DNA from: Acanthaster planci
Lineage: Eukaryota; Echinodermata; Asteroidea; Valvatida; Acanthasteridae
Reading direction: 5' to 3'
Length of the DNA: 62,000 nt
Assembly: GCF_001949145.1 (NCBI RefSeq)
Contig: NW_019091474.1
Coordinates: 893,490 to 955,489 of the forward strand
In this document: positions 1-13,275 of the stretch, piece after piece
How positions within the stretch are numbered: the stretch's first letter is position 1
How the letters are laid out: each line of letters begins with the position of its first letter
Notes under the pieces: generated by a model
The model's input: only the letters and a program-made list of their open reading frames with translations
Databases searched by the model: none
What the model was told of the DNA's origin: nothing
Translations under genes and position numbers: made by a program

Positions 1-75
1 CTGAGCAATTTGGATGCAATCGGGTTTAAAAGTGGCACTATTTATGAGCCATTTTGCCGAGGGAGGGTTTTTCAA
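1..75 (+). repeat. Dispersed repeat, copy A
   Basis: The first bases (ctgagcaatttggatgcaat...) match 27612-27676 closely, including 'gtggcactattta' and 'agaggga' words. The element type is unknown; the left end is off the window. Confidence 0.6.
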
Positions 76-324
76 AATAGCTACTTTTCTGGACAGGGAC
101 ATCTTCTGCATTTTAGGGGTGGTCTGCTTCTGGTGAAAAATTCTCAAAAATTCATTGGTCAACCCCCCGAAAATTGAAAGGAAAATGAAAGAGGACATGT
201 GGAACATCATTTTTCTGTGCAGCCTGAACACCTGTGAGAGTTGTGAGTATTTTTAAAATATTTTTGAAGTATGGGGATTTATCATTGCTGTCTATGGGAA
301 TTTATTTGTAGTGGTGCACCCTAT

Positions 325-1160
325 AGGCGAACAATAAATCGAGCTGTTCAGGCGAACAATAAATCGAGCTGTTCGCAAACATACAGGAACAAGCCGCCCG
401 AACTCAGCCTGAATTTGTAACTGGTGCAGAAGTTTGTGTCTATTACAGGCACCAATATTAATAAGTATATAGGCCCACTGACCTCTCATAAAAAAACGTT
501 CAAAGCCAACACGTCAGGCCCAAAAAGCACAGTGCGTCTCATTACGAGGACGCCATGATAGGCAAATGTACGCATTACACAGAGCTACTTTTCACTGTCT
601 ACTTTTTTGCACCAAAACCTGCGTGCGAAATAAAGTTGACAGGTAGCGCGCCCTCTGTCGGTCCAATTATAGCCTGCTTTCCTCGGGCCTCCAGACATCG
701 GAGTCCGGTATCCGCCCTCCAAAGCGTGAATCATCACGTGTAAATTTCTTCGTGAAACAAGAACAGCGGACCAGACAATGAAGGCTGTGAAGGCGTGCCT
801 ACAATAATCGTATATGATAAATGATGAAGCCTAGACAGTGATGCAGGCTATTGTCTTCTGCCTTAATGAATGACTCTACACTCTGAAGTTTTTCAAAGTT
901 GCAATCATTAGAATAAACTTTGTGGGCCAGGTACCGCAGTGTTTTTTTTTTTTTTTTTTTGTCAAAGTAAAAAGGGGCATATCACATACGGTAAAGTGTA
1001 ATTAAGAAAAGTTTACCGACGAAAGTAGCTATCGTCAAGTGTTCAATTAGTGTGACTGTACGACCCACGCACTGTCATGAAATCAATCATAATTACAACA
1101 TACACTGCACATGTTTATGCACATCATGCACAGGTGCATTTTATTTAACCTAACTCAGCT
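325..1160 (+). repeat. ~840-bp direct duplication, copy 1
   Basis: Aligns along its full length with 2251-3091 with small indels. Its start is a doubled word (gaacaataaatcgagctgtt). It contains a gcgccctctgtcgg motif and a long poly-T at 942-960. No protein is recognisable. Confidence 0.75.
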
Positions 1161-2186
1161 NCGCCCCTGTTAGCCCAAAATTGTGCGATGTTGACCATGA
1201 TCCAACTACGCCAACTGCTCGCGTCCTTGTTCTTCCGTCAACTGCGATGAAGCGTTTCCATGCTTGCAACTGTCTGAGTCTCTTTCCGCCGGCATGGAAA
1301 CTTGGCTGAACTATTCCCATACCTTGGCAGTGAACCGCCTCCCTTGTCTGAGAAGGAGTACGACGACATCACAGGACCGTGATTGACAACAGTTTTAAAA
1401 CGTCCGTTAACTCACTGACAGATGAGAAAGCTCAGTTGATAGAACAGCACCACCTGAAAGAATGAAAAAAGTGGCAAACTTTCAAAGGTAACCGGTTTGT
1501 ACTTCGGCAAAATGCTTGTGATCCACATGACCTTACTAAGTTACAGGGTCCATCTTTTTGATGGTTCCAAAGGCTATGGCATTTTAAAAAGTGCCCCGCA
1601 ATCTACGGATTAGTGCCTTACTGTTTAGGATTAGGCCTAGTGAGTACGCAAACTACTCTAGGCCTAGTGCTGAGTAAAGTATTGAGTAATACTACATAGT
1701 AATGATCAACCTACCCCAGAACAGTGGGGTCCGTCTACATCACTTTTAAAACATAACATTAACCGTAATTATGTGAGCAGGGAAGTATATACGGAATTTC
1801 AGTGAAGGTTCCGACACGTTCCGACCGGTCGAATTTTTACTAAACGCCTCCGACGTTCGCGGACGTCGGATCCCACAAACTTCTGAGGGTAGGCTACATG
1901 TACATTACGCTGGCAATGACATTCATGGCATTGGGGCAACGGACGGGAGTCCAGTACGCTGGTCAAAACACAGAACTTGGCCTACTCTTGACCCGTCAAC
2001 ATGACCCTTGGTATACTGGTAATGTCAGTCTAACGAAGATGGTACTAATCGAATTGTCACAAACCTTCACCCTGACCGGACCGCGCCCGCCGACTTTTTC
2101 TCACCAAAACTTGCGTACGGAATTCCCCGGGTTTACAAGTAGCACGCCCTCTGTTGGTCCCATTGTAGCCCGCCCTCTATGCCTCC

Positions 2187-2325
2187 GGCGGCTTGTTCTC
2201 CGGCGTATGTTTACGAACAGCTCGGTTGTTACTCTTGGTTCAGGCGCTACAGGCGAACAATAAATCGAGCTGTTCAGGCCAACAATAAATCGAGCTGTTC
2301 GCAAACATACAGGAACAAGCCGCCC
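2187..2325. repeat. Inverted repeat flanking the start of duplication copy 2
   Basis: 2187-2230 (ggcggcttgttctccggcg...) is inverted relative to 2282-2325 (...aggaacaagccgcc), including the words gtatgttta/gcaaacatac and gaacagctcg/cgagctgttc. Only copy 2 has this left arm; copy 1 has lost it. It looks like the foldback end of a DNA transposon. Confidence 0.6.
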
Positions 2326-3091
2326 AAACTCAGCCTGAATTTGTAACTGGTGCAGAAGTTTGTGTCTATTACAGGCACCAATCTTAATAAGTATATAGGC
2401 CCACTGATCTCTCATAAACAAAACGTTCAAAGCCAACAGGTCAGGCCCAAAAAGCACAGTGCGTCTTATTACGAGGACGCCATGATAGGCAAATGCACGC
2501 ATACACAGAGCTACTTTTCACTGTCTACTTTTTTGCACCAAAACCTGCGTGCGAAATAAAGTTGACAGGTAGCGCGCCCTCTGTCGGTCCGATTATAGCC
2601 TGCTTTCCTCGGGCCTCCCAGACATCGGAGTCCGGTATCCACCCTCCAAAGCGTGAATCATCACGCGTAAATTTCTTCGTAAAACAAGAACAGCAGACTA
2701 GACAATGAAGGCTGTGAAGGTGTGCCTACAATAATCGTATATGATAGATGATGAAGCCTAGACAGTGATGCAGGCTATTGTCTTCTGCCTTAATGAATGT
2801 AATAGGAGTTGACTCTACACTGGGAAGTTTTTCAAAGTTGCAATTGTTAGAATAAACTTTGGGGCCAGGTACAGCAGTGTTTCTTTTTTTGTCTAAAGTA
2901 AACAAGGGGTATATCACATGCGGTAAAGTGCAATTAAGAAAAGTCTACCGACGAAAGAAGCTATCGTCGAGTGTTCAACTAATGTGACTGTAGAACCCAC
3001 GCACTGTCATGAAATCAATCATAATTACAACATACTCTGCACATGTTCATGCACATCATGCACAGGTGCGTTTATTTAGCCTAACTCAGCT
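2251..3091 (+). repeat. ~840-bp direct duplication, copy 2
   Basis: Second copy of 325-1160, lying 1.9 kb downstream in the same orientation. The shorter poly-T (2882-2890) and scattered substitutions show that the copies are not a recent assembly artefact. Confidence 0.75.
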
Positions 3092-5781
3092 GTAGACCGT
3101 CCGAATGTTGATATGTACGCAGAGATCCTGATGTAATACGCGGCAATAAATCGATCTTCGATATCGCTTACATTTTTCTAACACAAGGTAGTGGCGAAAA
3201 TTTGTATCGGGGAGATGATATTTATTAAATAACTGCCTGGCCATGGAAACTTGAAAAAGCTGGGGGGGTTGATACAACCTGGGGTGTTCTTCATAATATA
3301 TGCAGATGTACATCTTTATTGCGACCCCGAACCTTACATAAAAAGAGGATATTCATTTTTATTTCGTTTTTCATTTTTCAATGTTAATGAATGCATGTTG
3401 GTTATTGGGAAGTCCGTAAATTTCTCAGAATCGGAATTAAAACTCCGTTCCCCTGGCATAATTTTTACTCCCGCGACAAAAAAGTCTCGATTCCCTCCTT
3501 TTACGTGAATGTCGCACAGGTACGGTATAATTACTGTTGCGGAATTAAAGCGAAGCAAGGTTTCCAATAGAAGAGTTAATGGACTGGCTTAATCGGAAAT
3601 CCACCATTCAAGCAGGTTTAGTTCCAGAGCCTCTAGATAACCTTTTATATTTTGGGGGGGGGATCCATCATGCCTATGCCCACAGTGCAAATTTTGTTTG
3701 CTTGCTAGTCATTTTTTGCAGTTAGTCAATTTTATTGCGTTGTGTTTTAATCTTTAGCGTAATGCATTATGCAATGAATTTTATTTTTCAAGGAATTTCA
3801 CTGCAAAGGAACTGCATCCTACACACACTGTGTAACGACATTATTGTCTGATCATATTTTCGCCAGTAGCATGATCTTATGATTACATACACAAAGCATG
3901 ACACCCGTTAGCTGGTGCCGCTACGACATTTTCCTCGCTAGATAGAATTGTAGCATTGTAGATAAGGACATCCATCATCTGTGCATGTGCATGGGTACGG
4001 TAAGACATCCTTTCATGCAAAGCAATTTATTATGCATTTCCTTAATTAATTCATTTATTACTTATTATTGCAGTATGCATGTGCATAGGAGGAACAAACC
4101 GTTACCTTCCCTTGGCGATCAGTCTTTGTCGCTGATGCCCGTATTAAGGGAGGGCGAAACTCCCTTTATAAATTAATTTATAAACTGTAACAGAGCTCAT
4201 GACAGCAGGACGCCTTTTTGCCCTAATGGGAGCTGGTATTTTCAGGGACGACCCAGAAATTTCAGTGGGGAATATGAGCCGTTTTCCAAGGATCGTTGGT
4301 AGAAAAGCATGTGTTAAATACCACGTCTACAAACGGACATACAATGATTGACCTCGAACCAATAAGACTTTTGCGAGTTAAATGGTCATAAAATCTGGTA
4401 CACTGAGTTACGCGGAAACAAAAATTTGAATTTCCCACAGACTTACGACACTATACCTCGTTATTCGAGGCAAGCGTTTGCATAGCGACCACCATCTCTG
4501 GAATGGACTTGCTCGTTATGGACCATTCTATTTTGAAAACAGTGTACTGGGATCTTTTATGTAATGAAGCAAAAATCTTGCCCCGAATCACAAGGTGTAT
4601 ATAGCAACAGTGTCTTCAGTATAGAGAATTCAAATTGTTTTGTTCGGGTGAATTAACGAACTCAGTTACCAGATTCAAATTCAACTCTCAAAACACGAAA
4701 CTGGAAGTATGAATTCAAAATGAATTAATAATAGTTAATGACGATGAGAGTTAATTATAATAATAGTGAATAATTAATGATAGTTAATTAATGATGAACA
4801 GTTGCTACATTGTGCAGAGTAACAAACAAAATTCTGTTTGATTTTTAAATTACAACAGAAAAGTGAAACAGATAATAAAACGCCCGATAAGTGGATTGGT
4901 GATGGGATAATGTAATTGGGTCTGTCCTGGAAATCAATTACAGCCAGACTATGTTCATTGCGCGTGCACAGCCGGCAGAAAAAGAGGTGATCTGCCAATC
5001 AATGAAAACAGCAGTGAGTGGACAAAAGGCATCTGCACGAATAGCAAATCCACAACAGCAGTGTTGTGAGTGAACAGTTCTATCGATTTTTGCGTTTCAT
5101 GAGGTGACTAATATCAATTGTAATTTCTAGCTCAAATGTCAAACATGAAAACCGCATTCTGATCTTGTTGGTTCCCAACAAAAGTTAACATTTGAACGTT
5201 GCTTCGATAACATCTTTGCAAACTACAGATCAATTTCAGTATAGGGTAAATTAACAAAATAATGCGTTATAGAATGAATAAACTGTTGCATTGGCAACTC
5301 CATGTACAAAAGCAGAGTTAGCAGTCTGCAAAAATTAATGTCTAGGTAAATGCGATTACATGAAAAACACTGGAGATTTGGGGTGTCTTTCCAAAATATT
5401 CATTAGTCATTGTTTAATTAAAGGGGCCATGTAACACAAATAATACTACAACCATTGACATTTTGAGTTTCAATTGAACCCGTTTTCATTTCTATTTGCT
5501 ATTTTAATATGTCTTTGGGATCCCTGATGTCATCCATGTGCTGCCCGAAAAATGGTGTATTTTTATATACATATATTTGCTGTGGTAAAAGTTCACTATT
5601 TTGGTGGTTTATTGTAGTGCACGTATAATTACGACAAAGGTCAGTAGGCAACTTCTGCAATCCAGCCTTTTTAAAGAGCATATTTGGTGTTCACATTTTG
5701 AGCACTGTTTAATTTACATGGCAGCGACAGCGCCTTCACTTGGCCTGGACAACCTTCAATGGGGAGTCCAGTTTTAGGGGG
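3092..5781. other. Intergenic, no gene recognised
   Basis: AT-rich sequence with only short unrelated open frames. No splice-bounded exon, RNA gene or clear repeat was seen. Confidence 0.5.
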
Positions 5782-5990
5782 GGTAAGGTTGGTGTAGTGG
5801 CTCTCCTCGCCTTCCACCTCTGCGACCTGGGTTCCCACCAGGTCAGCATCCGGATAGGGTTTTCAGTCCCTGCCTGATTCCGTGGGTTCCCCTGGAGGTT
5901 TTCCTCCCACCTCTAAGACTGGACATTTCTTCATTGTTTTTCTTATCACGTTATCCTCTAATTGGGGCTAAGTGCACTTTTGGATGAACA
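5782..5990 (+). mobile_element. tRNA-derived SINE with conserved central domain
   Basis: A Pol III box A-like word (tggtgtagtgg, 5790-5800) is followed about 30 bp later by a box B-like word (gggttcccacc, 5829). A central part (5856-5912) contains gattccgtgggttcccctgg and ggttttcctcccacc, resembling the central domain shared by V-SINE-type elements. A related copy lies at 40255-40410 on the other strand. Confidence 0.6.
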
Positions 5991-6766
5991 GACATAAACG
6001 AATAATCTTTAAAAAGCGCACATTTGAAATATTTCCCCTGCATGAAATTATAAAAGCAGCGCCCACTTTATTAACATTTGCTCTGAAGTTGAAAAATCTA
6101 ATACTTTCTGAATACATCACCTGTACCGACTAGAATTGTATTTTGATGCATTGAATTATCTTCTGCCTGTCAGTGTTTGTGCGTATGTATATCATTGCCA
6201 AAAACATGTTCATGTCTTGTATTGTCCTATGTTATAATATGTATGTCTGTCAATAGGTTAGGGTACAAAAGCAAATCTATGCTTCACCCTTTACCTAAAT
6301 GTGTTCTTTAACGGGATAACGTGTTAGTAAATAAGTCATGTTAATACATTGAAGAAAGTGAAGATATACACAAAAAAGGAAATCAAGGACAAAATCATCC
6401 CATGGAACCATTAAAAGGGCCCGACATCATGGAAAAATAACCACAATAACACCGGCATTTCTCAAAATGGAGCCGCCTCTAACTGAGGTGACCCCGAAAA
6501 GACTACTGGAGAGTGGTATTTTAGTCAAACATCCTTTCTCCTTGAACTAGATATGCAATAAAACCTTTGAGACTTTCGAGGCACTTTACTGTGTTACCAG
6601 TTTACGCAAAGAAAGGAACCAAATAAATGTCTATAGAGTGACTAGACAGCACAGTTTGGCAGTGCAAAGGCACCCGATCCAACTACCCTCCGCTGTTAAT
6701 AAACGACGCTTAAAAACAAAATGCCATTATGCGAAGCACAACGGTAATAATACGCATCTTAATTAA

Positions 6767-6938
6767 TACGAGCGATTCACAACAGTGCGCCACCAAGAGT
6801 TTGCAACGCATTGGCCAATCAGAACGCGCGAAATTTGTCAACCCTTTCCAAGTGCGCAATGGGTCGACAAATTCCGCGCATTGTGATTAGCCAACGCATT
6901 GCAAACTCTTGGTGGTGCACTGTTGTGAAACGGCCGTA
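6767..6938. mobile_element. 172-bp palindromic MITE, copy 1
   Basis: Nearly the whole element is an inverted repeat. It begins tacgagcgattcacaacagt, ends with the complement, and carries ccaagagtttgcaac and caatgggtcgacaaatt internally. It is flanked on both sides by ttaattaa, which could be a target duplication but is itself palindromic. It has no coding capacity. Confidence 0.8.
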
Positions 6939-7029
6939 TTAATTAATGACGTATTTTGTACTAGCTACAGCATCATTGTGTTGGGTCATAGGCACGACAG
7001 AAGGAAAAAAAAGGAAAATCAATCGCGAG

Positions 7030-7140
7030 CTGCTCTGCTTAGTTTATTGGGTGAGGAAAAACGATAAGTATTGAGGATGTCCTTGGTTCGAATCCCTAGG
7101 TGATCTTCCCCCTTTGTTTTCTTTTTTTTTTTTTTTTGAA
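7030..7140 (+). repeat. Possible tRNA-derived SINE tail
   Basis: A perfect box B word (ggttcgaatccc, 7085-7096) is followed by a poly-T tract at 7123-7137. No proper cloverleaf can be folded and box A is poor, so this is a SINE relic at best. Confidence 0.3.
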
Positions 7141-7731
7141 AAGAAGAATTTGACAGATTACCTAAATTTAGTGCCCAAATTTGTAGCCTTGAAGTTTGTT
7201 TTATTTGAGGAAACAAATACTCACTTTGAAGAGGAATTTAAAAAGGAATCATGCTTTCTTCAAAATGAACTTTTTACAGTAGAGGTTATGCCTTGAGGCC
7301 GAGCCGGAGGGCAAGGGCTTTGTATCACTAGGATAGCCTCAATTAAATCTTTGATACATTCATTGTAACTAAATTGAAATACAAAAGCAGCCTCAAATTC
7401 ACCAACTATGCAAGATTCCTCTCGTTAACAAGACCATTTTCTAAAATGAACATGAACTATTGGCACGGCGTTCCTAATGCCATCATTCCTAAAAAAAAAA
7501 AGTCAAAACGCAAGCTGCCGTAAAGCCTTTTATAGCCACCTATTTTCAGAAACACCCTGACCCTGAAACGTTGGAATGAGACAAAGTGTAAATGGGTTTG
7601 CCTGCTTTTGCGAGTGGATGAGACTACATTTCAAACTATCTATTTGGTCACTGATAATGTGATGTGCCAAGTTAAGGATTTTCAGACTGGCTCAGGTGGA
7701 TCCAGCGTCTTTAGAAGGCAAGAGGAATAAT
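7141..7731. other. Intergenic, nothing recognised
   Basis: AT-rich, with no exon-like or repeat structure visible to me. Confidence 0.4.
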
Positions 7732-8402
7732 TTAAGGGGGCGACGACAGGAAAAACACATGGGCTGCCTCGCCAATCGTCCGTGTACAGTGCAGCTGTTG
7801 TGCTTCACAGCTGGTCACGTTCGTCATCGCCAGGAAGTAACTATCAGTAGGTGCCGTGATCTCGGCCTCGACATCGATGTGTTCAACATCTTTGCTATCA
7901 GTCATAGGGACCGTGGTTTCCGGAGCGGAGGGGGAGTTCATAAGCATATGCACTTTCTGGCTCATTCAACGTGATAAAGTGAAAAAATAATGCCTATTTA
8001 TTTGATAAATAAACATATTGATTAGTTTCTTTCCTACTCACCTATGAAGCATAGGAGAAACAAAATAAAAAATAAAACATGATACATTTTTTTAAATTGA
8101 TAAAATTTTAAAAATCCATCGTGGGGGAGTGAATATTCTCGTTATACATGCGGGAAATTTCATGCAAGCTGACGATTCGTCCAGTTATGTTTCTGAAGTT
8201 TCTTGTAAGATTAAGTAACGTTAAAAAGTTTATTTTGAGAAACTTACGTAATCAAAGGGATTTCTAGAAGGATTGTAGACTATAAAATGTGGGCTCTGGC
8301 AGACAAGAACAGGAATATTGACACACAACTTGAACACCGCAAGAGGGATTTTGGAAGGCAATCCTACCATCATGTATGCGAGCTGTGACAAGTTGTTGAT
8401 TT
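7732..8402 (-). CDS. Weak candidate two-exon 3' end of an unrecognised gene
   Basis: A GC-richer island with a possible exon 8402-8248. It would read in one frame through LAYMMVGLPSKIPLAV to NPFDY and end exactly at a GTAAGT donor. It could join in phase 0 to an exon from 7956 (acceptor after a T-rich tract) that runs to TAA at 7732 and is rich in Ser/Thr/Asp/Glu. The first acceptor lacks a pyrimidine tract. The upstream part (8.4-8.75 kb) is open in several frames on both strands. I do not recognise the product. It may be a decayed gene or a chance arrangement. Confidence 0.22.
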
Positions 8403-8759
8403 CTGCACCATTTCAACCCGTGATGGCGAGTCGTCTGTGGAGCGACACTTGTAAGAAAGGTTCGTCTAGACCAAGTGAAGTTCAGAGCTGTTCCGGAAGA
8501 GTTAGTTCCTGAACTTAATCCAGTTCCAGATTGTGGGATCATCAAGTTCCCGTATTTGCGACGGCCATCACGCCCTCGCCGTCACGGTTTCGTCTCGAGC
8601 CCGGTCATTCTTATTGGACGTGGTATTCGTCGCCGTTGCAACTTATTTTTGCACCGCCAAGGACTGGACTGTTTTTCGCCACCTGTGGAGTCCAGCATCC
8701 TCAAGTTCACTGTAGTGCCTTGCCAAGTGCTCGCCCGTAAGAACACCTTGTTTATATGA

Positions 8760-11337
8760 GATATTCTTTATCATTGTAAACTCAGTTTCTGGGTCCAATC
8801 AGCATTTTCTTTATTTTCTTTTACATGCTTTCTTTTTCTTTTCTTTTAATTTTCATTAAATCATACTTGTTTAGTTGTGCCTCATATCAGTGTGATCTTG
8901 TTTGACTTCTTTGTTGCATCGGAGAAAATTCTATCTTCAGAATTATAACTAAATAGTTTGCAGTTGTCGGATCGTAACACAGTGTCAAAATAAATTACAC
9001 CTTTTCTTTCCCTTTTTTTTAATGTGTTATCGACTTCACTTTCATCATTTTATCGTGGCAACCAGATCACATATTATAATTAAATATTGCTCTCGCTCCC
9101 GTTCAGTTGTTTGTTTTTTCTGTTATAGCTTCATTTATTAACAGCATTGGGCAGTTGGGTAGAGTGCCAAAGATAAACACTACAATTTGATATGTCGACA
9201 TGTGCGATAACAGCAGGGCAGGGAAAAAAAGGCAAAAAAGGAATCAAAACTAGACTTGAAGTGAAAGTTGCGCGTATTCCGTACCTGATCAAACAGCAGT
9301 TGTGTTAACCGGGGTCACCAGGACAGATGGCAGTGAAATGCACTCGAGTTTGTTTATTCTTTAGTCACACTCACGCCACGAGACAGTTACAATCATAAAG
9401 ACATCACAGGCGTAATTCTGATCAATCCGCTCTGCATTTTGAGATACTCTTGGAACAGACAGTAATTTGGTCCACTCTTCCCGTTTACACAGAAACCTTA
9501 AAGTTAATAGGACTGATAGGCATGGGTGTCGCCAGTTCAATCGGGGGGGTATTAATGACATTAACAGGTAATGAACTCTACTGTGATTCAGCACAACATT
9601 TTACTATGATCCGCAGCTAACTTTTCTTTTATTCAGTGTGACTATATATATCAAACTTTCAAAAAACAAAACCCAAAAATGTACAGATAGGCGTACAGAG
9701 AAGTGAGCTATGAAGGCAAACGCGTACATGCATGCAGTGCACGTTGTTCGACCCTTGAGGATCCTATGCTCAACACGGACTTGGCGAATTGAAGGCATCA
9801 TCAAACCGGGCACCCTGCACTCAGTATATTATTTGACATTGTGAGAAACCGAATCCGAATATTATGAACATAAACTAATAGACAATAGCAACTAGGTGCC
9901 TCTGGATCATGGGCAATCAGTGTAAAACAAAATTGGAACTTCTATACATAAATTAAGTCGAATTTGCTATATAAGAAATTCTGAGAAAAAAAGTGCATAT
10001 ACTGACGAGACATTTACTCACTCAAAAATATACTTCACTAAATTTTAACAAAACGCGGCACAAAACAAATATTGGCAAATGGAGAATTTAAATTTGTTAA
10101 ATTATCAATTTACATCTACATGTACATAAATACTCTCTTCAATGAGTAATTCTGTTGGTTGGCTCCTCATCAAGCCGTTTTGTCTTCTTTCCGCTTTAAA
10201 AAGGTGTGGGTTGGTGGACACTATACATGAGACCAAACTGACTCTCCCTGCTCTTGATTCTTTGGCAAACCCGTCTACGGCGTTACATACCTAGTGGTGT
10301 AGCCTTTGGGAGGGGGGGGATGCTGACTCCCTGTGGGAACTCTGGCCCCCTTCTTGCCTCCTTCCCCCCGAGAAGAGCCTGGCACAAGGCTCCCAACAAA
10401 TTTTGGCTTCGCCTCCGTCTCTGGCATTCGTCTCTGACATTGAATGCGCTGGCATATAGGCCGCACTATCTTGTGAAAACACTTCAACCGTTTAGACGAC
10501 AGCTTATAGATCGATGTTTTGGTCTAGAGCAAACGAGCAAGAAAACGCAAGGTGGGGATGAAAATCAGGCGAAGCTGGAGACGGAGAGGAAGCCATGTTC
10601 CATCAACTTCCATGCCCCCCCCTCCGCTGATTCCATGAAGTTGCAAAACGGTTCATGTGACAAATCGCCCTTTGCCTAGAAAGTGAGTTGCGGTTTATAA
10701 CGAAAATGTGAATCTCGAATAGCCAACTCATCAAAGCACTTCGTCTGTTCTGAAGGAAAACGACTCGCCGCTTTTAGTTTTAAAGTTTGCTATATCAGTC
10801 GACGTGCTTTCAAGTCTTGAAACATTGCAGAAGCTACCGGTAAAGCAACCGACATCAATCGAAATCAGATATAATGGTCCCCAAACCCTGAAACTGCCGA
10901 AACTGGTTTGAGGCAGATCACCACCTAGTGAAAACTCCTTTGTTTGCCATGTCGAGGTTTGTTGAGGCTGCCAGGCCATTGGGAATCCTAGATTTTTCCA
11001 CAATTTTTATCAAAGGGAGCTTATTTTCTATTTTCCTGGGCGCGTCGACGAAAAAAAATTCAATATTTACATATTATTTTGTCCACATTGCCTACTCACT
11101 GCTTCACTGGCATGCGTGACAAAATAATGCCTGACTCCATAACGCAACCGATCCAATCAATAGTCTTTACATAAGCCGTAACTATTCGACTGTAGTTATC
11201 TGGTCTGTGGGTTGGATCCATTTGACTGCGACAACAACGATACGGGTTTTGCCTTTTGGTGTGTTTTAATTAACACAGTTAACACTGTATACTCTATGCT
11301 TGTGTGCCGTGAGCCTGTGAACAAATTGGCAAGCTTG
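8760..11337. other. Intergenic, no gene recognised
   Basis: Mostly AT-rich. Open frames at 10.25-10.7 kb and 10.7-11.0 kb (both strands) show no family resemblance or splice-bounded structure. Confidence 0.45.
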
Positions 11338-11392
11338 CTCGGATGGGATTTAAACCCACGACCACCTGCTTATTAGTGCCACTTGACCATTA
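11338..11392 (-). repeat. tRNA-like SINE head
   Basis: On the minus strand, box A-like tggtcaagtgg (11389-11379) precedes box B-like gggtttaaatccc (11357-11345). Acceptor-stem pairing is absent, so this is a SINE head and not a tRNA gene. Confidence 0.4.
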
Positions 11393-12816
11393 TTCATACC
11401 CAGCAAGAAANTTGCTGCATATGCCATATTAAGCTTGCCGGAGTTGGTTGGCTAAATTGCCTTGTGCACTTTCTGGTTTTACGGTAAATTCTCTACAGCC
11501 CCTGACCATGCAAGTCAAAAACATATGGCTGTGTTTCTGGTGAAAAAAATCATTAACCAAAGCCCCACAAATCATTTTTTTTAATTTGTTTCTTTCTCAA
11601 ATTTATTAATTTACGCAGAATACAAATGCAGTCTATTCACCAAGGACGCATTGTCATGTAATTCCTTCCGAGCCTTTGAGTTTGATCGCATCTGTGCCAC
11701 CAATTTCAGACCAGCTTTCGCAAAGTGCCACATCTTGTGTGGAGTACTTGTTCCGTGTCCTTCATGGAAAAGCTTGGAAAACATTTGACTGAAACTATCT
11801 GACTGTAGGTATGTGCGTATGAATAGGTTGCAGACAAGTCGACGCAGCACGTGGCTGCTGCAACCCATCGACATTTTGTCGATCTTTCAGCTGAATGTAT
11901 TTGTTTGGTTTATTCAGGTTTAGATGAAGAAAGAAATGGCTACGATTTTATGTAGGCCCACTGGAAAGCTACGTCTTGGTTAATATGAACGAACTTAGCT
12001 GTTCTTGAAACCCTTCGAGGCTCACTTTTAAGTGGAATTACAACGATTTATGCGGCTTCCACTTGTTTTGCAGAAAGCGTTACAGCGGCATACGTTGGTT
12101 AATTTTAACGGTTTAAGCACCAAACTACTCGTTAATAATTTAACTCTCTTTTAATGGTGGAATTGACATGATTGGTTAAGTCTTACTACAGGACGAGCCA
12201 TTTCCCAATCCTTATAACTCCCAACAGGAGCACGTGCTATAACCTCAATGATGTGTGCAAGTGGAGCGATACATGCACCCATTAGTCTATTCACGCCAGG
12301 CGCGGCTCCTGTGCGCCGCGCGCGAATAGTTAAGTAGGCTATATAGTGCAGTGCATACCCAGAAAAAAATAGCCAAAACATTGCCATATGTAACGCTGGA
12401 TACAAATTATCACTAACATGCCAGAATCAGTGAGCCAAATCTTTCATAATTCAATCTGTCCTACCCACAGCCTAGAACTGTATGAGAGCAGAACCACCTC
12501 CACCAGCCAACGTTTGATTAAAAAACAAAAGCTGTTTAGGGTCATGATAATGAATCCTGGAGACTCCCTTCACAAAAGAGAAGCAAGTCGATACCCTAAA
12601 AAATGTCAGATCTGAAATGGGTCAGAGTGAATCGAGTGTCTGATTCCGAAGACGACGTGCTATTTAGATTTTAATACAGACCTTCCACGTGCACATTTGT
12701 GTCTCAGTAAGCACTATTTCAAAGGGTAGGCCTATTTTACTGCCCTTTTGGTTTCATGCTAATGTTTATTTCCATATTCATGAGCAAAAGTGTGATGTCA
12801 TAGCAGGAAGAAAGCC
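11393..12816. other. Intergenic, unassigned
   Basis: Contains an 87-codon open frame on the minus strand (11874-11611) that I do not recognise and cannot bound with splice sites. Otherwise featureless. Confidence 0.35.
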
Positions 12817-13275
12817 TCATTAGGCCTGTTCACTGAAATATTCATAGTTATGCTAACATGCACGAATGGCCTTGGCGGCAAAAAGTGTGAGCGGGCCATT
12901 GAAAACGTACAGGGGTGCGATTTGATCATCCTCTGTCAAGTTTTCTGGCTTTGTTACGTTTTTCTCTGAAAATGTCATTAAATCGTTTTTGCTATAAAAC
13001 AGCACGAAAGGAGACCTGCTTAGATGCGGCAATCTCGTGCACACAGAAAATATCACGATAAAAAGTCTTTTAAAGGAGCACTAAAATCCCACTTAGATTA
13101 AAAACTAATAGAAAAAAAACGATTTAATGGGATTTCTGAAGAAAAAAATGAACAAAACCAGAAAACTTGAGAGAAAATGACCAAAATCGCTCCCCTGTAC
13201 GTTTTCAATGGCCCGCTCACGCTTCTTGACGCCAAGGCTATTCGTATGCATACGAGCATAATTATGAAGCTTTTA
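12817..13275. mobile_element. Foldback element with ~150-bp inverted arms
   Basis: Arm 1 (about 12840-12995: ccattgaaaacgtacagggg, tcaagttttctgg) is inverted relative to arm 2 (about 13108-13260: cccctgtacgttttcaatgg, ccagaaaacttga). The spacer contains tatcacgataaaaagtcttt. Related arms occur at 24.37-24.56 kb and 27.27-27.31 kb. This is a non-autonomous DNA-transposon family. Confidence 0.75.

Noticed and set aside
8264-8545. Cytokine-like (TNF-type) domain on the minus strand
   Set aside because: Only scattered residues resembled the fold, and the frame does not agree with the nearby splice donor.
11611-11874. 87-codon minus-strand frame considered as a small conserved gene
   Set aside because: I could not match it to a family and found no splice or promoter support.
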